From CALJTV01 sp034435835 (GTDB lineage Bacteria; Chloroflexota; Dehalococcoidia; GIF9; UBA5629): a DNA stretch of 64,000 bases. Location: assembly GCA_034435835.1 (NCBI GenBank), contig DAOTWF010000035.1:1-64000 (forward strand), in the 5' to 3' direction. The notes beneath the pieces are model-generated. The model was given only the letters and a program-made list of their open reading frames with translations, was not told the origin of the DNA and did no database searches. Position 1 is the first letter of the stretch; each line of letters starts with the position of its first letter. This document shows, one piece after another, positions 16,637-24,491 of the stretch. A program made the translations under genes and the position numbers.

Positions 16637-17139
16637 AACTTTAGTTTTGAAGTCAGGTCACGGTGCCTACCGTAATAATCAATACTTGTGGATCAGAATA
16701 GTTTGAATGAAGCCTGCGATATTGTCAGATCTCACCCGATACAACTGTGCCATAATCAGGTCAGATTAGCTTTCCTGTTCAAATGACTCAGCCATTCCTG
16801 TTGGGGCATTTTACCAGCGGTATAGTAGTAGCGTCAACAAGGAAAATTTCAAAATCAGAAACAAAACCCTTTAGTCATTTCATGCTGTTCTCATAATCTT
16901 TATTGCCGATCTTTAGGAACCCCATTAGTGGTGGGTACGAAATCCAATGATGCTTGAAATTTTCAAGTGGAGTTAAGATAACTAAGGTAAGAATGTTTCG
17001 ACTGGGGTCACGCTAATGCTTCCCTTGATTCACAAAAACTCACATTGTTAACTGTTGCATAGGAACTTGGTCTGTCTTTACAATTCCTGCCCCAAGGGAT
17101 TTCTCAAGAGAAAGTGAGTGTCCTTTGTCCCCTACAGCG
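16637..17139. other. gene-free interval upstream of thrS
   Basis: About 500 bp without a convincing gene on either strand. On the minus strand it carries a good promoter (see 16808-16837) and a ~160-base thrS leader. A 15-base palindrome, CTTGAAATTTTCAAG, lies at 16953-16967, upstream of that promoter. A T-box was looked for in the leader and not accepted. The rest shows no repeat or known element. Confidence 0.5.
16808..16837 (-). promoter_or_regulatory. promoter of thrS
   Basis: On the minus strand TTGACG (16837-16832) and TAAAAT (16813-16808) are separated by 18 bp. The expected start lies about 160 bases before the thrS ATG. Confidence 0.65.
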
Positions 17140-17214
17140 TGGTGGGCTCGGCAGGATTCGAACCTGCGACCAACCGGTTATGAGCCGGCCGCTCTGCCAC
17201 TGAGCTACGAGCCC
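17140..17214 (-). tRNA. tRNA-Met(CAT)
   Basis: On the minus strand GGGCTCG (17214-17208) pairs with CGAGCCC, the D arm is GCTC...GAGC, the anticodon stem GCCGG/CCGGT closes CTCATAA (anticodon CAT), the T arm is GCAGG-TTCGAAT-CCTGC, and an encoded CCA ends at 17140. The acceptor stem is fully paired at position 1-72, so it is not the initiator. Elongator methionine is most likely; the lysidine-modified isoleucine tRNA with the same anticodon cannot be excluded by eye. Confidence 0.93.
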
Positions 17215-17371
17215 GGGCGAATGACTGATTCACACCATGCCCACAGATTCTGCTATCCCAACGATTAAAGTATACCATAAGCAAAAAGGCTAAAAGCAGC
17301 CTTACCGCCATAACCGCTAAGCGATTAACATTATAAGCAAAAAGCATTCTACGAACAAACCGGGCACATAC

Positions 17372-17399
17372 TTGACTTAAAACAAGCCTTTGCTATAAA
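17372..17399 (+). promoter_or_regulatory. promoter of the fmdB-type operon
   Basis: TTGACT at 17372-17377 and TATAAA at 17394-17399, 16 bp apart. The CIRCE operator follows directly, so the transcription start falls inside the operator. Confidence 0.75.
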
Positions 17400-17400
17400 A

Positions 17401-17427
17401 TTAGCACTCGAGTATTGAGATTGCTAA
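17401..17427 (+). promoter_or_regulatory. CIRCE operator (HrcA binding site)
   Basis: TTAGCACTC at 17401-17409, nine spacer bases, then GATTGCTAA at 17419-17427. The CIRCE consensus is TTAGCACTC-N9-GAGTGCTAA, so 17 of 18 conserved positions match and the spacer is exact. It sits immediately after the -10 box, the usual place for HrcA-repressed heat-shock promoters. Confidence 0.85.
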
Positions 17428-17469
17428 ATTTTTGATAAGGTTGCACAGAAGGTCAGGAGGTGCAGCAGT

Positions 17470-17697
17470 ATGCCGACTTACGAATATATGTGTCCCAGAT
17501 GCAACCTGAGGTTTGAGTTGAGGCAGAGTTTTTCTGCTGATAATGTGGCCTCATGTCCTAAATGCCAAAATGGAGCGCGGCGGCTGTTTGTTCCTGTCCC
17601 GATAATCTTCAAAGGTCCTGGTTTCTATACCACCGACAATAGAAAAGACAGTCCTACAGAAAAGGAGCAAAAGGACGATAAGGAAGGAAAAGGGTGA
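17470..17697 (+). CDS. FmdB-family zinc-ribbon protein
   Basis: A 75-residue protein with the FmdB/CxxC zinc-ribbon pattern: MPTYEYMCPRCNLRFELRQS, then CPKC at residues 29-32, and an acidic-basic tail (KEQKDDKEGKG). The two CxxC pairs should bind one zinc. The exact role of the family is unsettled; it is often called a putative regulatory protein. GGAGGTG precedes ATG 17470 at good distance. The promoter carries a CIRCE operator, so the gene should be induced by heat shock or protein-folding stress. A second tiny zinc protein follows. Confidence 0.9.
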   Translation: MPTYEYMCPRCNLRFELRQSFSADNVASCPKCQNGARRLFVPVPIIFKGPGFYTTDNRKDSPTEKEQKDDKEGKG

Positions 17698-17755
17698 TCA
17701 AAGGAACATAACGAGCTTTGAGAATTAGGTGTGACAGATAGCAAAGGAGGATGCC

Positions 17756-17872
17756 ATGAACTGCCCCGTATGTGGCAAGAAGGCGGTTGTGAGACTTTAT
17801 TATTGCGCCAAATGCGCAGTTTATGTGCACGTCACTTGCTGGAAAAAGCACGCTGCAACCCATAAGAAATAG
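17756..17872 (+). CDS. very small zinc-binding protein, 38 residues
   Basis: ATG 17756 follows AAGGAGG by five bases; the in-frame codons end at TAG 17870-17872. The product begins MNCPVCGKKAVVRLYYCAKC and continues to a third Cys and two His (VTCWKKHAATH). Cysteines at 3, 6, 17, 20 and 28 with H25, H31 and H35 fit a compact B-box or treble-clef-like zinc fold. It lies 58 bp after the FmdB-type gene and probably shares its CIRCE-controlled promoter. No family name can be assigned. Confidence 0.7.
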   Translation: MNCPVCGKKAVVRLYYCAKCAVYVHVTCWKKHAATHKK

Positions 17873-17997
17873 TTTGCCAGGAACCTTTCCCCGATATCCA
17901 TTTCTGATACAAACCAGTGACTGTAAGCTCAACAGCTTCAGGCAAGCTCTCTGTAATACTTGCGAGTCCGATAATGCCTATGCTACACTCAAGTAAA

Positions 17998-18074
17998 GTC
18001 CCTGTAGCTCAGCTGGACAGAGCGGCTGCCTTCTAAGCAGCGGGTCGTGGGTTCGAATCCCTCCAGGGACGCCA
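17998..18074 (+). tRNA. tRNA-Arg(TCT)
   Basis: Acceptor GTCCCTG pairs with CAGGGAC, D arm GCTC...GAGC, anticodon stem GCTGC/GCAGC with loop CTTCTAA (anticodon TCT), T arm GTGGG-TTCGAAT-CCCTC with one weak pair, discriminator G and encoded CCA at 18072-18074. A promoter-like TTGCGA (17960s) and TACACT pair stands just upstream. Confidence 0.95.
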
Positions 18075-18211
18075 TGGCAATTCCCCAGCCACTGGCAACT
18101 AAAAACGGGATCGCTTGAAGCTGCATTGTTGACACCGATGTTTTTTCGGGTAGCAAATCACTGTGCCTGTAACGATAGACAAAGTTGATAGAAACCCAGA
18201 GTTTTTTTACA

Positions 18212-18862
18212 ATGCTGCTAGCTATGGCAGATAAAGAAAAACCCCAAACAGTCGAATTCAACGAAAACCCTGTCCCCGGGAGACCCCAACTTGAAGAAGA
18301 TGTGGCAAAACTCAAATGCAGCCTCGGACAGCTTCCTGAACCGATGGTTAATCCCCCCTTTAGTATCGTTAGTGGGCTTCCTGGTACAGGCAAATCATTC
18401 TTCTGCCGCAAATTGGCATCAAAATTTCCGGCATGCATCGTCGAGAGCGATGCCATGCGTAAGATACTATTTCCTTCACCTGAATATAGTGCTGCCGAGA
18501 ATTCCCGGCTTTTCGCAGCCTGCCATGCACTTATCGAGCAACTACTCAGCAATGGAATACCTGTTATCTTCGATGCCACCAATCTTTCAGAGCGCCATCG
18601 CGAACGGCTGTACCATATTGCTGATAAGACGAGTGCCCGGTTATTTTTGATACGAGTGGAAGCACCGCCCTCGGTAACCTATGAAAGACTACAAGCACGC
18701 AAAGAACGTCATGACCCTGAAGATAAATCGGATGCCAATTGGGAAGTTTACAAGCGCATGAGGCAGAAAGTGGATAAGATCTGGCGCAACCATTTTGTGG
18801 TTGATACATCCCGGGATATCACTCCCGTGCTTGACAAGATTGTAAGAGCTATAGCCCGCTGA
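18212..18862 (+). CDS. P-loop kinase of the AAA_33/polynucleotide-kinase-like type
   Basis: A small nucleotide kinase. A ~50-residue N-terminal segment without motifs precedes the Walker A GLPGTGKSFF, then VIFDATNLSERHRERLY (Walker B-like region with the DATN signature of the zeta-toxin/PNK-like group), and a lid region RLQARKERHDPEDKSDANWEVYKRMR. The fold suggests phosphotransfer to a small molecule or RNA end; the substrate is unknown. The frame is open to a TTG at 18185; ATG 18212 or ATG 18224 (MADKEK) are both possible and neither has an SD. It lies alone between tRNA-Arg and pepA. Confidence 0.8.
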   Translation: MLLAMADKEKPQTVEFNENPVPGRPQLEEDVAKLKCSLGQLPEPMVNPPFSIVSGLPGTGKSFFCRKLASKFPACIVESDAMRKILFPSPEYSAAENSRLFAACHALIEQLLSNGIPVIFDATNLSERHRERLYHIADKTSARLFLIRVEAPPSVTYERLQARKERHDPEDKSDANWEVYKRMRQKVDKIWRNHFVVDTSRDITPVLDKIVRAIAR

Positions 18863-18966
18863 TATTCGTGAAAGTCAACTTTACTCTCTGATTTTGACAA
18901 GCTAAAATAAGTGCGTCTCTGACGCGTGTTGCGGAACAGCTACATTTGGTTTTCAGGAGGCTGGCA

Positions 18967-20472
18967 TTGAGGATCGAAGTTATCTCAGCTGATATTACTG
19001 CATTACAGGCAGATGCTGTGGTGGTGAACCTCTTTGAAGGTGTGAAAACGCCCGGTGGAGCAACAGCAGCTATGGACAGGGCTCTGGATGGGGCTATCAC
19101 CAGGCTGATAGAGCACGGTGAAATCAAAGGGAAGTTGGGCGAGATAACTATTATTCATAGTCTGGGGAAAATACCAGCTAGGATTGTCGCTGTGGTGGGG
19201 CTGGGAAAACAAGCTGAATTCAGTCTCGACAAACTGCGAAACATCTCTGGGGAGTTTTGTCGGCACCTGCGCAAGTTGAACTGCCAGCGCGTGGCCACGA
19301 TAGTCCACGGAGCCGGTGCAGGTGGTTTTGAGCCCACCGCCGCCTCACAGGTGATAGCAGAAGGTAGCCTGCTGGGACTGTACCGGTTCAGAAAATACAC
19401 GACCAAGGAGTCTGAAGATAAGGAAATTGAAGAACTTCTTTTGGTGGAACGCGATACAGAAAAGCTCGAACAACTGAGGCTGGGTTGCCAACGGGGAAGA
19501 ATTCTGGCTGAAGCCACCAATCTGGCACGCGACTGGATAAACGAGCCCGCAAATTATATGACACCAACCGAACTGGCAAAAAGGGCTCAAGAATTAGCGT
19601 CTGTTTATAACCTGGATATAACAATCTTCGAGCGGGAGCAGATGGAAGCAGAAGGAATGGGTGCTCTGCTTGGGGTAGCACGAGGTAGCCAGCAACCGCC
19701 TAAATTGATAGTGTTAAGTTACAGAGGTGATAAGGATTCCACGACTTCCATAGGTTTCTTGGGTAAAGGAATAACTTTTGATTCCGGAGGAATATCCATA
19801 AAACCATCGGAGGGGATGGGCGAGATGAAAGGCGATATGGCTGGCGCTGCAGCTGTAATAGCGGCGATGGCAGCTATCGCGCAACTGAAACCGAAGGTGA
19901 ATGTTACCGCTATTGCCCCGGCCACAGAGAACATGCCCAGCGGCAATGCTTTCAAGCCGGGAGATATACTCAAGGCAGCTAATGGCAAGACGATCGAGAT
20001 AGAGACCACCGATGCCGAAGGAAGGCTTATTCTTGCAGATGCTTTGAGCTATGCTGTCAAGCTGAAGCTATCACCGCTCATAGATATCGCCACCCTGACC
20101 GGCGCCTGCAGAGTGGCTCTGGGTAATATCTGCAGCGGGCTTTTCGGCAACTCCAAGGAACTGATTGAGAGGGTCCTTGAAGCTGCTAGCGATGCTGGTG
20201 AAAGGTTGTGGCAGATGCCCATGTATGAAGAGTACAAAGAACAAAATAAGAGCGATGTTGCCGATATCAAGAACAGCGGCGGCAGGTGGGCAGGAGCCAT
20301 TACCGCCGCACAGTTCCTTGCCGAATTTGTTGGGAATACACCCTGGGTACACATCGATATAGCCGGCACTTCCTTCAGAGAAAAAGAGTCCGGTTATCAG
20401 CCAAAGGGAGCTACAGGAGTTGGTGTGCGCACTCTGGTCAATTTTGCCCTGAAATCAGCAGTCGGCACTTAG
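18967..20472 (+). CDS. pepA: leucyl aminopeptidase (cytosol aminopeptidase, M17)
   Basis: M17 metallo-aminopeptidase that releases N-terminal residues from peptides; normally a cytosolic hexamer. The catalytic domain has KGITFDSGGISIKP, MKGDMAGAAAVIAAM, the signature NTDAEGRLILADAL-like stretch (TTDAEGRLILADAL), and ATLTGACRVALG; metal ligands K, D, D and E are in place. Length 501 residues is typical. I chose TTG 18967 because AGGAGG (18955-18960) lies six bases before it and the protein then begins MRIEVISADITAL; no ATG near it fits. Confidence 0.95.
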   Translation: MRIEVISADITALQADAVVVNLFEGVKTPGGATAAMDRALDGAITRLIEHGEIKGKLGEITIIHSLGKIPARIVAVVGLGKQAEFSLDKLRNISGEFCRHLRKLNCQRVATIVHGAGAGGFEPTAASQVIAEGSLLGLYRFRKYTTKESEDKEIEELLLVERDTEKLEQLRLGCQRGRILAEATNLARDWINEPANYMTPTELAKRAQELASVYNLDITIFEREQMEAEGMGALLGVARGSQQPPKLIVLSYRGDKDSTTSIGFLGKGITFDSGGISIKPSEGMGEMKGDMAGAAAVIAAMAAIAQLKPKVNVTAIAPATENMPSGNAFKPGDILKAANGKTIEIETTDAEGRLILADALSYAVKLKLSPLIDIATLTGACRVALGNICSGLFGNSKELIERVLEAASDAGERLWQMPMYEEYKEQNKSDVADIKNSGGRWAGAITAAQFLAEFVGNTPWVHIDIAGTSFREKESGYQPKGATGVGVRTLVNFALKSAVGT

Positions 20473-20525
20473 TACAGTCTAGAAAGCATTGTCGCGTAAA
20501 CTTTACAACAAAAAGGAGGCGTGAG

Positions 20526-21176
20526 ATGAAAGTAAAATGGCTCGGACATGCATGTTTTCTCATTACTTCGGGAGACGGACTGAAAATCATCACCGACCCA
20601 TATGTCCAAGGAAGTGGACTTAAATACTCCCCCATCGATGAGTCCGCAGACATCGTTACAGTGAGTCACGACCATTTCGACCACAACAATGTTGCAGCAG
20701 TGAAAGGTAATCCCGAGGTGGTGAAAGGAAGCGGAACCAAGACTGTCAAGGGCATCCAGTTTAAAGGGGTTGCCACCCACCACGATGAAGCCAAAGGTAG
20801 CCAGCGGGGTGACAATGTGGTATTCTGCTTCTCTATAGACGGCATAAAGGTCTGTCACCTGGGCGACCTAGGACACAGATTAAGTAAGCAGGAAATTACT
20901 GAGATCGGGGCTATAGATATATTGCTCATCCCTGTCGGAGGCTTCTTTACCATAGATGCTAAGACAGCCAGCCAGGTGTGTGAAGACCTGAAGCCAAAGG
21001 TAATTATCCCCATGCATTTTAAGACCGCGAAGTGCGTTGATTTCCCGATAACTCAGGTGGATGATTTCCTTGCTGGTAAACCCAATGTGAAGAGGCTGAA
21101 CTCTAGCGAGACTGATTTTAAGGCATCGCAACTACCTGAAACGACAGAGATCGTGGTACTTCAACCGGCAAGATAA
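20526..21176 (+). CDS. UPF0173 metal-dependent hydrolase (MBL fold)
   Basis: A 216-residue MBL-fold protein of the UPF0173 type: MKVKWLGHACFLIT, then SHDHFDHNN (HxHxDH), ATHHDEAKGSQRGDN, HLGDLGH, IPVGGFFTIDA and IIPMHFKT in the usual order. The substrate of the family is unknown. AAGGAGG stands eight bases before ATG 20526. It lies 53 bp after pepA on the same strand and may be co-transcribed with it; it converges with rnc. Confidence 0.92.
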   Translation: MKVKWLGHACFLITSGDGLKIITDPYVQGSGLKYSPIDESADIVTVSHDHFDHNNVAAVKGNPEVVKGSGTKTVKGIQFKGVATHHDEAKGSQRGDNVVFCFSIDGIKVCHLGDLGHRLSKQEITEIGAIDILLIPVGGFFTIDAKTASQVCEDLKPKVIIPMHFKTAKCVDFPITQVDDFLAGKPNVKRLNSSETDFKASQLPETTEIVVLQPAR

Positions 21177-21228
21177 GAGCTGGCCTGGCTGACTGGCAAA
21201 GAAATTCATTAGCGGTATGGGGCAAGCC

Positions 21229-21921
21229 CTAGGTAATATTCAAGCTCTCCCATGCGGCTCGGGCTGCTTCCATTTCCGCTGTTTTTTTGCTCTTGCCCGA
21301 GCCTGTCCCGATCGTCTGCCCACCCAGTCTTACCTCCACAGTGAAACATTTGACATGGTCAGGACCGTAAACCGCAACAACTTGGTAGACAGGCAGCTGC
21401 TTAAATTTCTCCTGGGTGAACTCCTGCAATAGTGCCTTGTAGTTTCGTCTCTTGCCCTGGTCCATCACGGTGGCAATTTCGTCACCAAGCTGAGCCAGGA
21501 TAAATCGCCGCGTCATATCAATTCCTTGGTCAAGGAAGATGGCACCTACTAGAGCCTCGAAGGCATCAGCAAGATTTGTTTCGCGTTCCCTGCCACCGGT
21601 CAACTCTTCGCCTTTACCCAGAAGGAGATGACTCCCCAAACCGAGCTTGCGAGCATGTCTGGCTAAAGTCTCCTGCTTTATCAGCAAAACCCGGAGTTCT
21701 GTCAGCTCGCCCTCGTTCAACCCGGGAAAATTGCGATACAACTCCTCTGTGACTATAAGATTGAGCACAGCATCGCCTAAAAACTCGAGACGCTCGTTAT
21801 CAATGACAACGTCCTCGGGGTTTTCATTGGCGTATGAAGGGTGAGTCAGCGCCTGCTGCAGCAAAGCAACATTACTAAATTTAAGACCAACTTTCTCTTG
21901 CAATATGCTCCAGTTTTGCAA
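21229..21921 (-). CDS. rnc: ribonuclease III
   Basis: Double-strand-specific RNase acting in rRNA and mRNA processing. The signature NERLEFLGDAVLNL is at about residues 42-55, DAFEALVGAIFLDQG carries the second acidic site, and the C-terminal dsRNA-binding domain ends in GSGKSKKTAEMEAARAAWESL. The frame is open to an ATG at 22011, but that region contains the tRNA-Gln promoter and codes for unrelated residues. TTG 21921 has AAAGGAG nine bases upstream and gives MQNWSILQEKVGLKF, the usual N-terminus; product 230 residues. Confidence 0.95.
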   Translation of the reverse strand: MQNWSILQEKVGLKFSNVALLQQALTHPSYANENPEDVVIDNERLEFLGDAVLNLIVTEELYRNFPGLNEGELTELRVLLIKQETLARHARKLGLGSHLLLGKGEELTGGRERETNLADAFEALVGAIFLDQGIDMTRRFILAQLGDEIATVMDQGKRRNYKALLQEFTQEKFKQLPVYQVVAVYGPDHVKCFTVEVRLGGQTIGTGSGKSKKTAEMEAARAAWESLNIT

Positions 21922-22018
21922 CCTGAGCAGCTCCTTTCGAGAGTATACCAAGCGTCCCGCAACCCGGCAAGATTGCCTTGTGCTGCTCAAAGCTATTTTG
22001 CTATAATCCATCCTCGGA

Positions 22019-22092
22019 TGGGGATTCGTCTAGCGGTAGGACAGCGGACTCTGGATCCGTATGGCCAGGTTCGAATCCTGGATCCCCAGCCA
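22019..22092 (+). tRNA. tRNA-Gln(CTG)
   Basis: TGGGGAT pairs with ATCCCCA, D arm and a short D loop follow, anticodon stem GCGGA/TCCGT closes CTCTGGA (anticodon CTG), T arm CCAGG-TTCGAAT-CCTGG, discriminator G and CCA at 22090-22092. A promoter TTGTGC-18 bp-TATAAT lies just upstream (TATAAT ends at 22007). Confidence 0.95.
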
Positions 22093-22098
22093 CCTTAC

Positions 22099-22175
22099 GG
22101 CGCATTCGTCTAGCGGCCTAGGACACCTCCCTCTCAAGGAGGAGATCACCGGTTCGAATCCGGTATGCGCTACCA
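22099..22175 (+). tRNA. tRNA-Glu(CTC)
   Basis: GGCGCAT pairs with ATGCGCT (G-U at the first pair), anticodon stem CCTCC/GGAGG closes CTCTCAA (anticodon CTC), T arm ACCGG-TTCGAAT-CCGGT, discriminator A and CCA to 22175. Six bases after the tRNA-Gln gene, so both come from one transcript. Confidence 0.95.
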
Positions 22176-22498
22176 TTTTGGTTGTTCAATTTTTGCTTAT
22201 CCCGAGCAGGGCAACGTGTTATTAGCAGGCATTATTATCTTCTTGACCAATTTCACATACACTACTCAGGGAATCGCACCTTGGAATCTAGCATAGTTCT
22301 AGATATTAGATATCAAATTTCAGATACTATTTGCTGATCCGGGGATAGAGCCTGCAAGTGCTTAAAAGCCCGTGTCACCGCATAACGGCAAAGCTGAGAA
22401 CCAAGAGCCGGAGCTAAACCTTGCTGAAAACAATTCGCCATTAAGTGGTTCCCTTGACGGAGAAATAATTTACCTCTCACGTTTTTCGCGAGATACCA
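22176..22498. other. gene-free interval behind the tRNA pair
   Basis: About 320 bp with no convincing reading frame, RNA gene or repeat on either strand. A TA-rich patch lies around 22290-22330. There is no clear intrinsic terminator for the tRNA transcript or for the convergent MBL gene. Confidence 0.4.
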
Positions 22499-23233
22499 CT
22501 ACCGTAAATACCGCTTAACGACCCTGTCTGCGAACCTGGCGACAGCGTCACGCGCATGTTCCCTGATCGGCGAACCATGGCCAAAACAGATAACCTCGAA
22601 GTCAAACGCCAGGATTTTATTAATGGAACGTACCTCTTGAGCTACATCCACGGTAAACATCAGAGCTGGTAACCGTAAGCCAAACCGGTTAGCCAGCAGA
22701 TCGCCAACAATAAGTACCTTTTTGCGCTCAAGCCACAAACAGATGCTGCCGGGCGTATGTCCTGGCGTATGTATTATTCGTGCGCCGCCAAGCAGTGGCA
22801 GCACGTCACCGTCTTCGACCACTATATCCACTCCTACCGGTTTGAGTGTCCATGGCCAATTGAACGAAGTCAGGTATCTACTTAACCAGATTGGCCCTTG
22901 CGGACCCGGCTGGCGAAAGGTACCATCTATATAAGGAGTGTCCCCACCATGGGCTATCACCTTGGCGCCTGTCAACTCCTTCAGTTTGGCCAAATTGCCA
23001 GTATGGTCAGGGTGATGGTGGGTAATGACTATTCGCACTATGTCTGAAAGCGAATGACTGAGACCGTTCACGGAATCGACTATACTCTTAAGTCGCCCTT
23101 TGAAACCAGTATCTATCAGAGTAACATCATCGTCCACCACGAGGTAAATGTTAGCCCCGAAAATGCCACTTCCCCACGACCCACCAACCTGATAAACACC
23201 AGCTGCAATTTCACTGACCATACGGCGCGTCAT
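22499..23233 (-). CDS. MBL-fold metallohydrolase (glyoxalase II-like)
   Basis: A 244-residue hydrolase with a complete metal site: THHHPDHTGN (HxHxDH) near residue 71, HTPGHTPGS near 156, GDLLA near 177 and CFGHGSPI near 223. The IDTGF strand before the motif is typical of glyoxalase II and lactonase-like members. ATG 23233 has AGAGGAT nine bases upstream; a second ATG lies four codons on. It stands alone. Substrate unknown. Confidence 0.85.
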   Translation of the reverse strand: MTRRMVSEIAAGVYQVGGSWGSGIFGANIYLVVDDDVTLIDTGFKGRLKSIVDSVNGLSHSLSDIVRIVITHHHPDHTGNLAKLKELTGAKVIAHGGDTPYIDGTFRQPGPQGPIWLSRYLTSFNWPWTLKPVGVDIVVEDGDVLPLLGGARIIHTPGHTPGSICLWLERKKVLIVGDLLANRFGLRLPALMFTVDVAQEVRSINKILAFDFEVICFGHGSPIREHARDAVARFADRVVKRYLR

Positions 23234-23457
23234 TCAATACACATCCTCTGTTTACCACATTTTACTATTGACAAATCCCGGCATCTAGGTGCTATCGTAC
23301 AGAAGTCGTAGGAAAAACAGCCGCAGATATCGGCTACTTATCCTAGAACGAAAACCGTAATTCAAAATCATACACGTTGCTGATTATCTGTCCCTCAATT
23401 TGAGAGATAATGGAACCAAAAGTAAGCAAAAGCTCTGTGCGCGAGGAGGTAAACGCA

Positions 23458-23589
23458 ATGGCAAAAGTAAATAGGCTAACAAACGCAATAACCCGACACA
23501 GGGAGCTCTGGTGGCTTCTGAGCAGCATAGTTGTGTGTGCAACCGGGCTATTTGGGATTGCAACCACAGCATTCATCTGGTACCTGTAA
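23458..23589 (+). CDS. single-pass membrane microprotein, 43 residues
   Basis: ATG 23458 is preceded at eight bases by GAGGAGG. The product starts MAKVNRLTNAITRHRELWW, followed by a ~22-residue transmembrane segment (LLSSIVVCATGLFGIATTAF) and ends IWYL. An in-frame ATG at 23410 would add 16 charged residues (EPKVSKSSVREEVNA) but has a weaker ribosome site. A strong terminator follows five bases after the stop, so this is an independent transcription unit. No family recognised. Confidence 0.65.
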   Translation: MAKVNRLTNAITRHRELWWLLSSIVVCATGLFGIATTAFIWYL

Positions 23590-23593
23590 CTAA

Positions 23594-23644
23594 AAAGGAA
23601 GGGGCTCTATCCCTGGCCACATGATAGAGCCCCTTCCTTTTCTG
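23594..23644. terminator. strong bidirectional intrinsic terminator
   Basis: A perfect 17-bp stem (23594-23610 with 23624-23640) closes a 13-base loop; A-rich flanks on the left and T-rich on the right let it act for the 43-residue gene on the plus strand and for the enoyl-CoA hydratase gene on the minus strand. Confidence 0.9.
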
Positions 23645-23717
23645 TACTTGCCCTGCAACCCCCAGCAGCCCGCTCAGATTACAATTCTGGATGCACTTTC
23701 ATCAAGTATCAGCCCGT

Positions 23718-24491
23718 CTATTCTCCTCTCCACACCGGCTCGCGCTTCTGCACAAATGCCAGCATACCTTCTTGAGCGTCTTTCGTTTGCGCAACCCTTC
23801 GCGACCCTTCCCTCTCGATCGCTATTCCTTCCTCAATGGGCACCTCCAGACCGCGAGTCACACAGTCTAGAATTATACTCACGGCAACAGGAGCTTTTTT
23901 AGCTAGCGCCCTAGCAAACTCCTTAGCATCATTCAGAACCTCGCCCGGTTTCGAGACTCGGGTGATGAGCCCGATTTGCAGAGCCTCAGGAGCCCGGATG
24001 GGTGTCCCCATTAGAAGCATTTCAAGGGCGCGTGTTTTGCCTATCAAACGAGGCAGACGCTGAGTGCCACCCCAGCCAGGGATAATACCACGCTCTATCT
24101 CAGGTTGACCTATAACTGCCCGCTCTGCGTCAACCATAAATCTGAAATGACAAGCCATTGCCAGCTCACATCCACCACCAAGAGCATACCCGTTGATCGC
24201 TGCAATGACTGGCTTCGGGTAACGTTCGATGCGCAGGAAAACTTCATTGCCGTCAGGACCTGTCCCACCACGGCCTTCCACAGCACTTTTTATATCGAAT
24301 CCTGCAGAAAAACCTCTGTCACCTGCACCGGTAACGATCACTACCCTTATCGACTTGTCGTCTTTAAACTCGGTTAAAGCTGCGTCCAGCTCTCCAAGTA
24401 CTGCTGGACTTATCGGGTTAGCCGGCGGCCGATTCAGGGTTATAATACCGATATTTTCTTCTCGCTCAACTATTAAGGTTTCGTATGGCAT
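23718..24491 (-). CDS. enoyl-CoA hydratase/isomerase family protein
   Basis: Crotonase-fold enzyme, probably hydrating 2-enoyl-CoA in a beta-oxidation-like route. The oxyanion-hole segments VTGAGDRGFSAGFDIK and NGYALGGGCELAMACHFRF are present, and GQPEIERGIIPGWGGTQRLPRLIG carries the usual position of the second catalytic glutamate. The frame is open 13 codons further up, but ATG 24491 has AAGGAGG seven bases before it and begins MPYETLIVEREEN, the usual N-terminus; 257 residues. It is isolated from the acyl-CoA cluster at 29-34 kb. Confidence 0.9.
   Translation of the reverse strand: MPYETLIVEREENIGIITLNRPPANPISPAVLGELDAALTEFKDDKSIRVVIVTGAGDRGFSAGFDIKSAVEGRGGTGPDGNEVFLRIERYPKPVIAAINGYALGGGCELAMACHFRFMVDAERAVIGQPEIERGIIPGWGGTQRLPRLIGKTRALEMLLMGTPIRAPEALQIGLITRVSKPGEVLNDAKEFARALAKKAPVAVSIILDCVTRGLEVPIEEGIAIEREGSRRVAQTKDAQEGMLAFVQKREPVWRGE

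Noticed and set aside
16637..16690. T-box riboswitch upstream of thrS
   Set aside because: The core resemblance is partial and the UGGN that must pair with the tRNA 3' end is AGGC; no specifier loop was identified. Kept only as a low-interest finding.
17132..17347. 71-residue minus-strand open frame
   Set aside because: It covers the tRNA-Met gene and has no protein-like features; a chance frame.
21922..22011. Longer RNase III with ATG at 22011
   Set aside because: The extra 30 residues overlap the tRNA-Gln promoter and lack family similarity; TTG 21921 has the SD.
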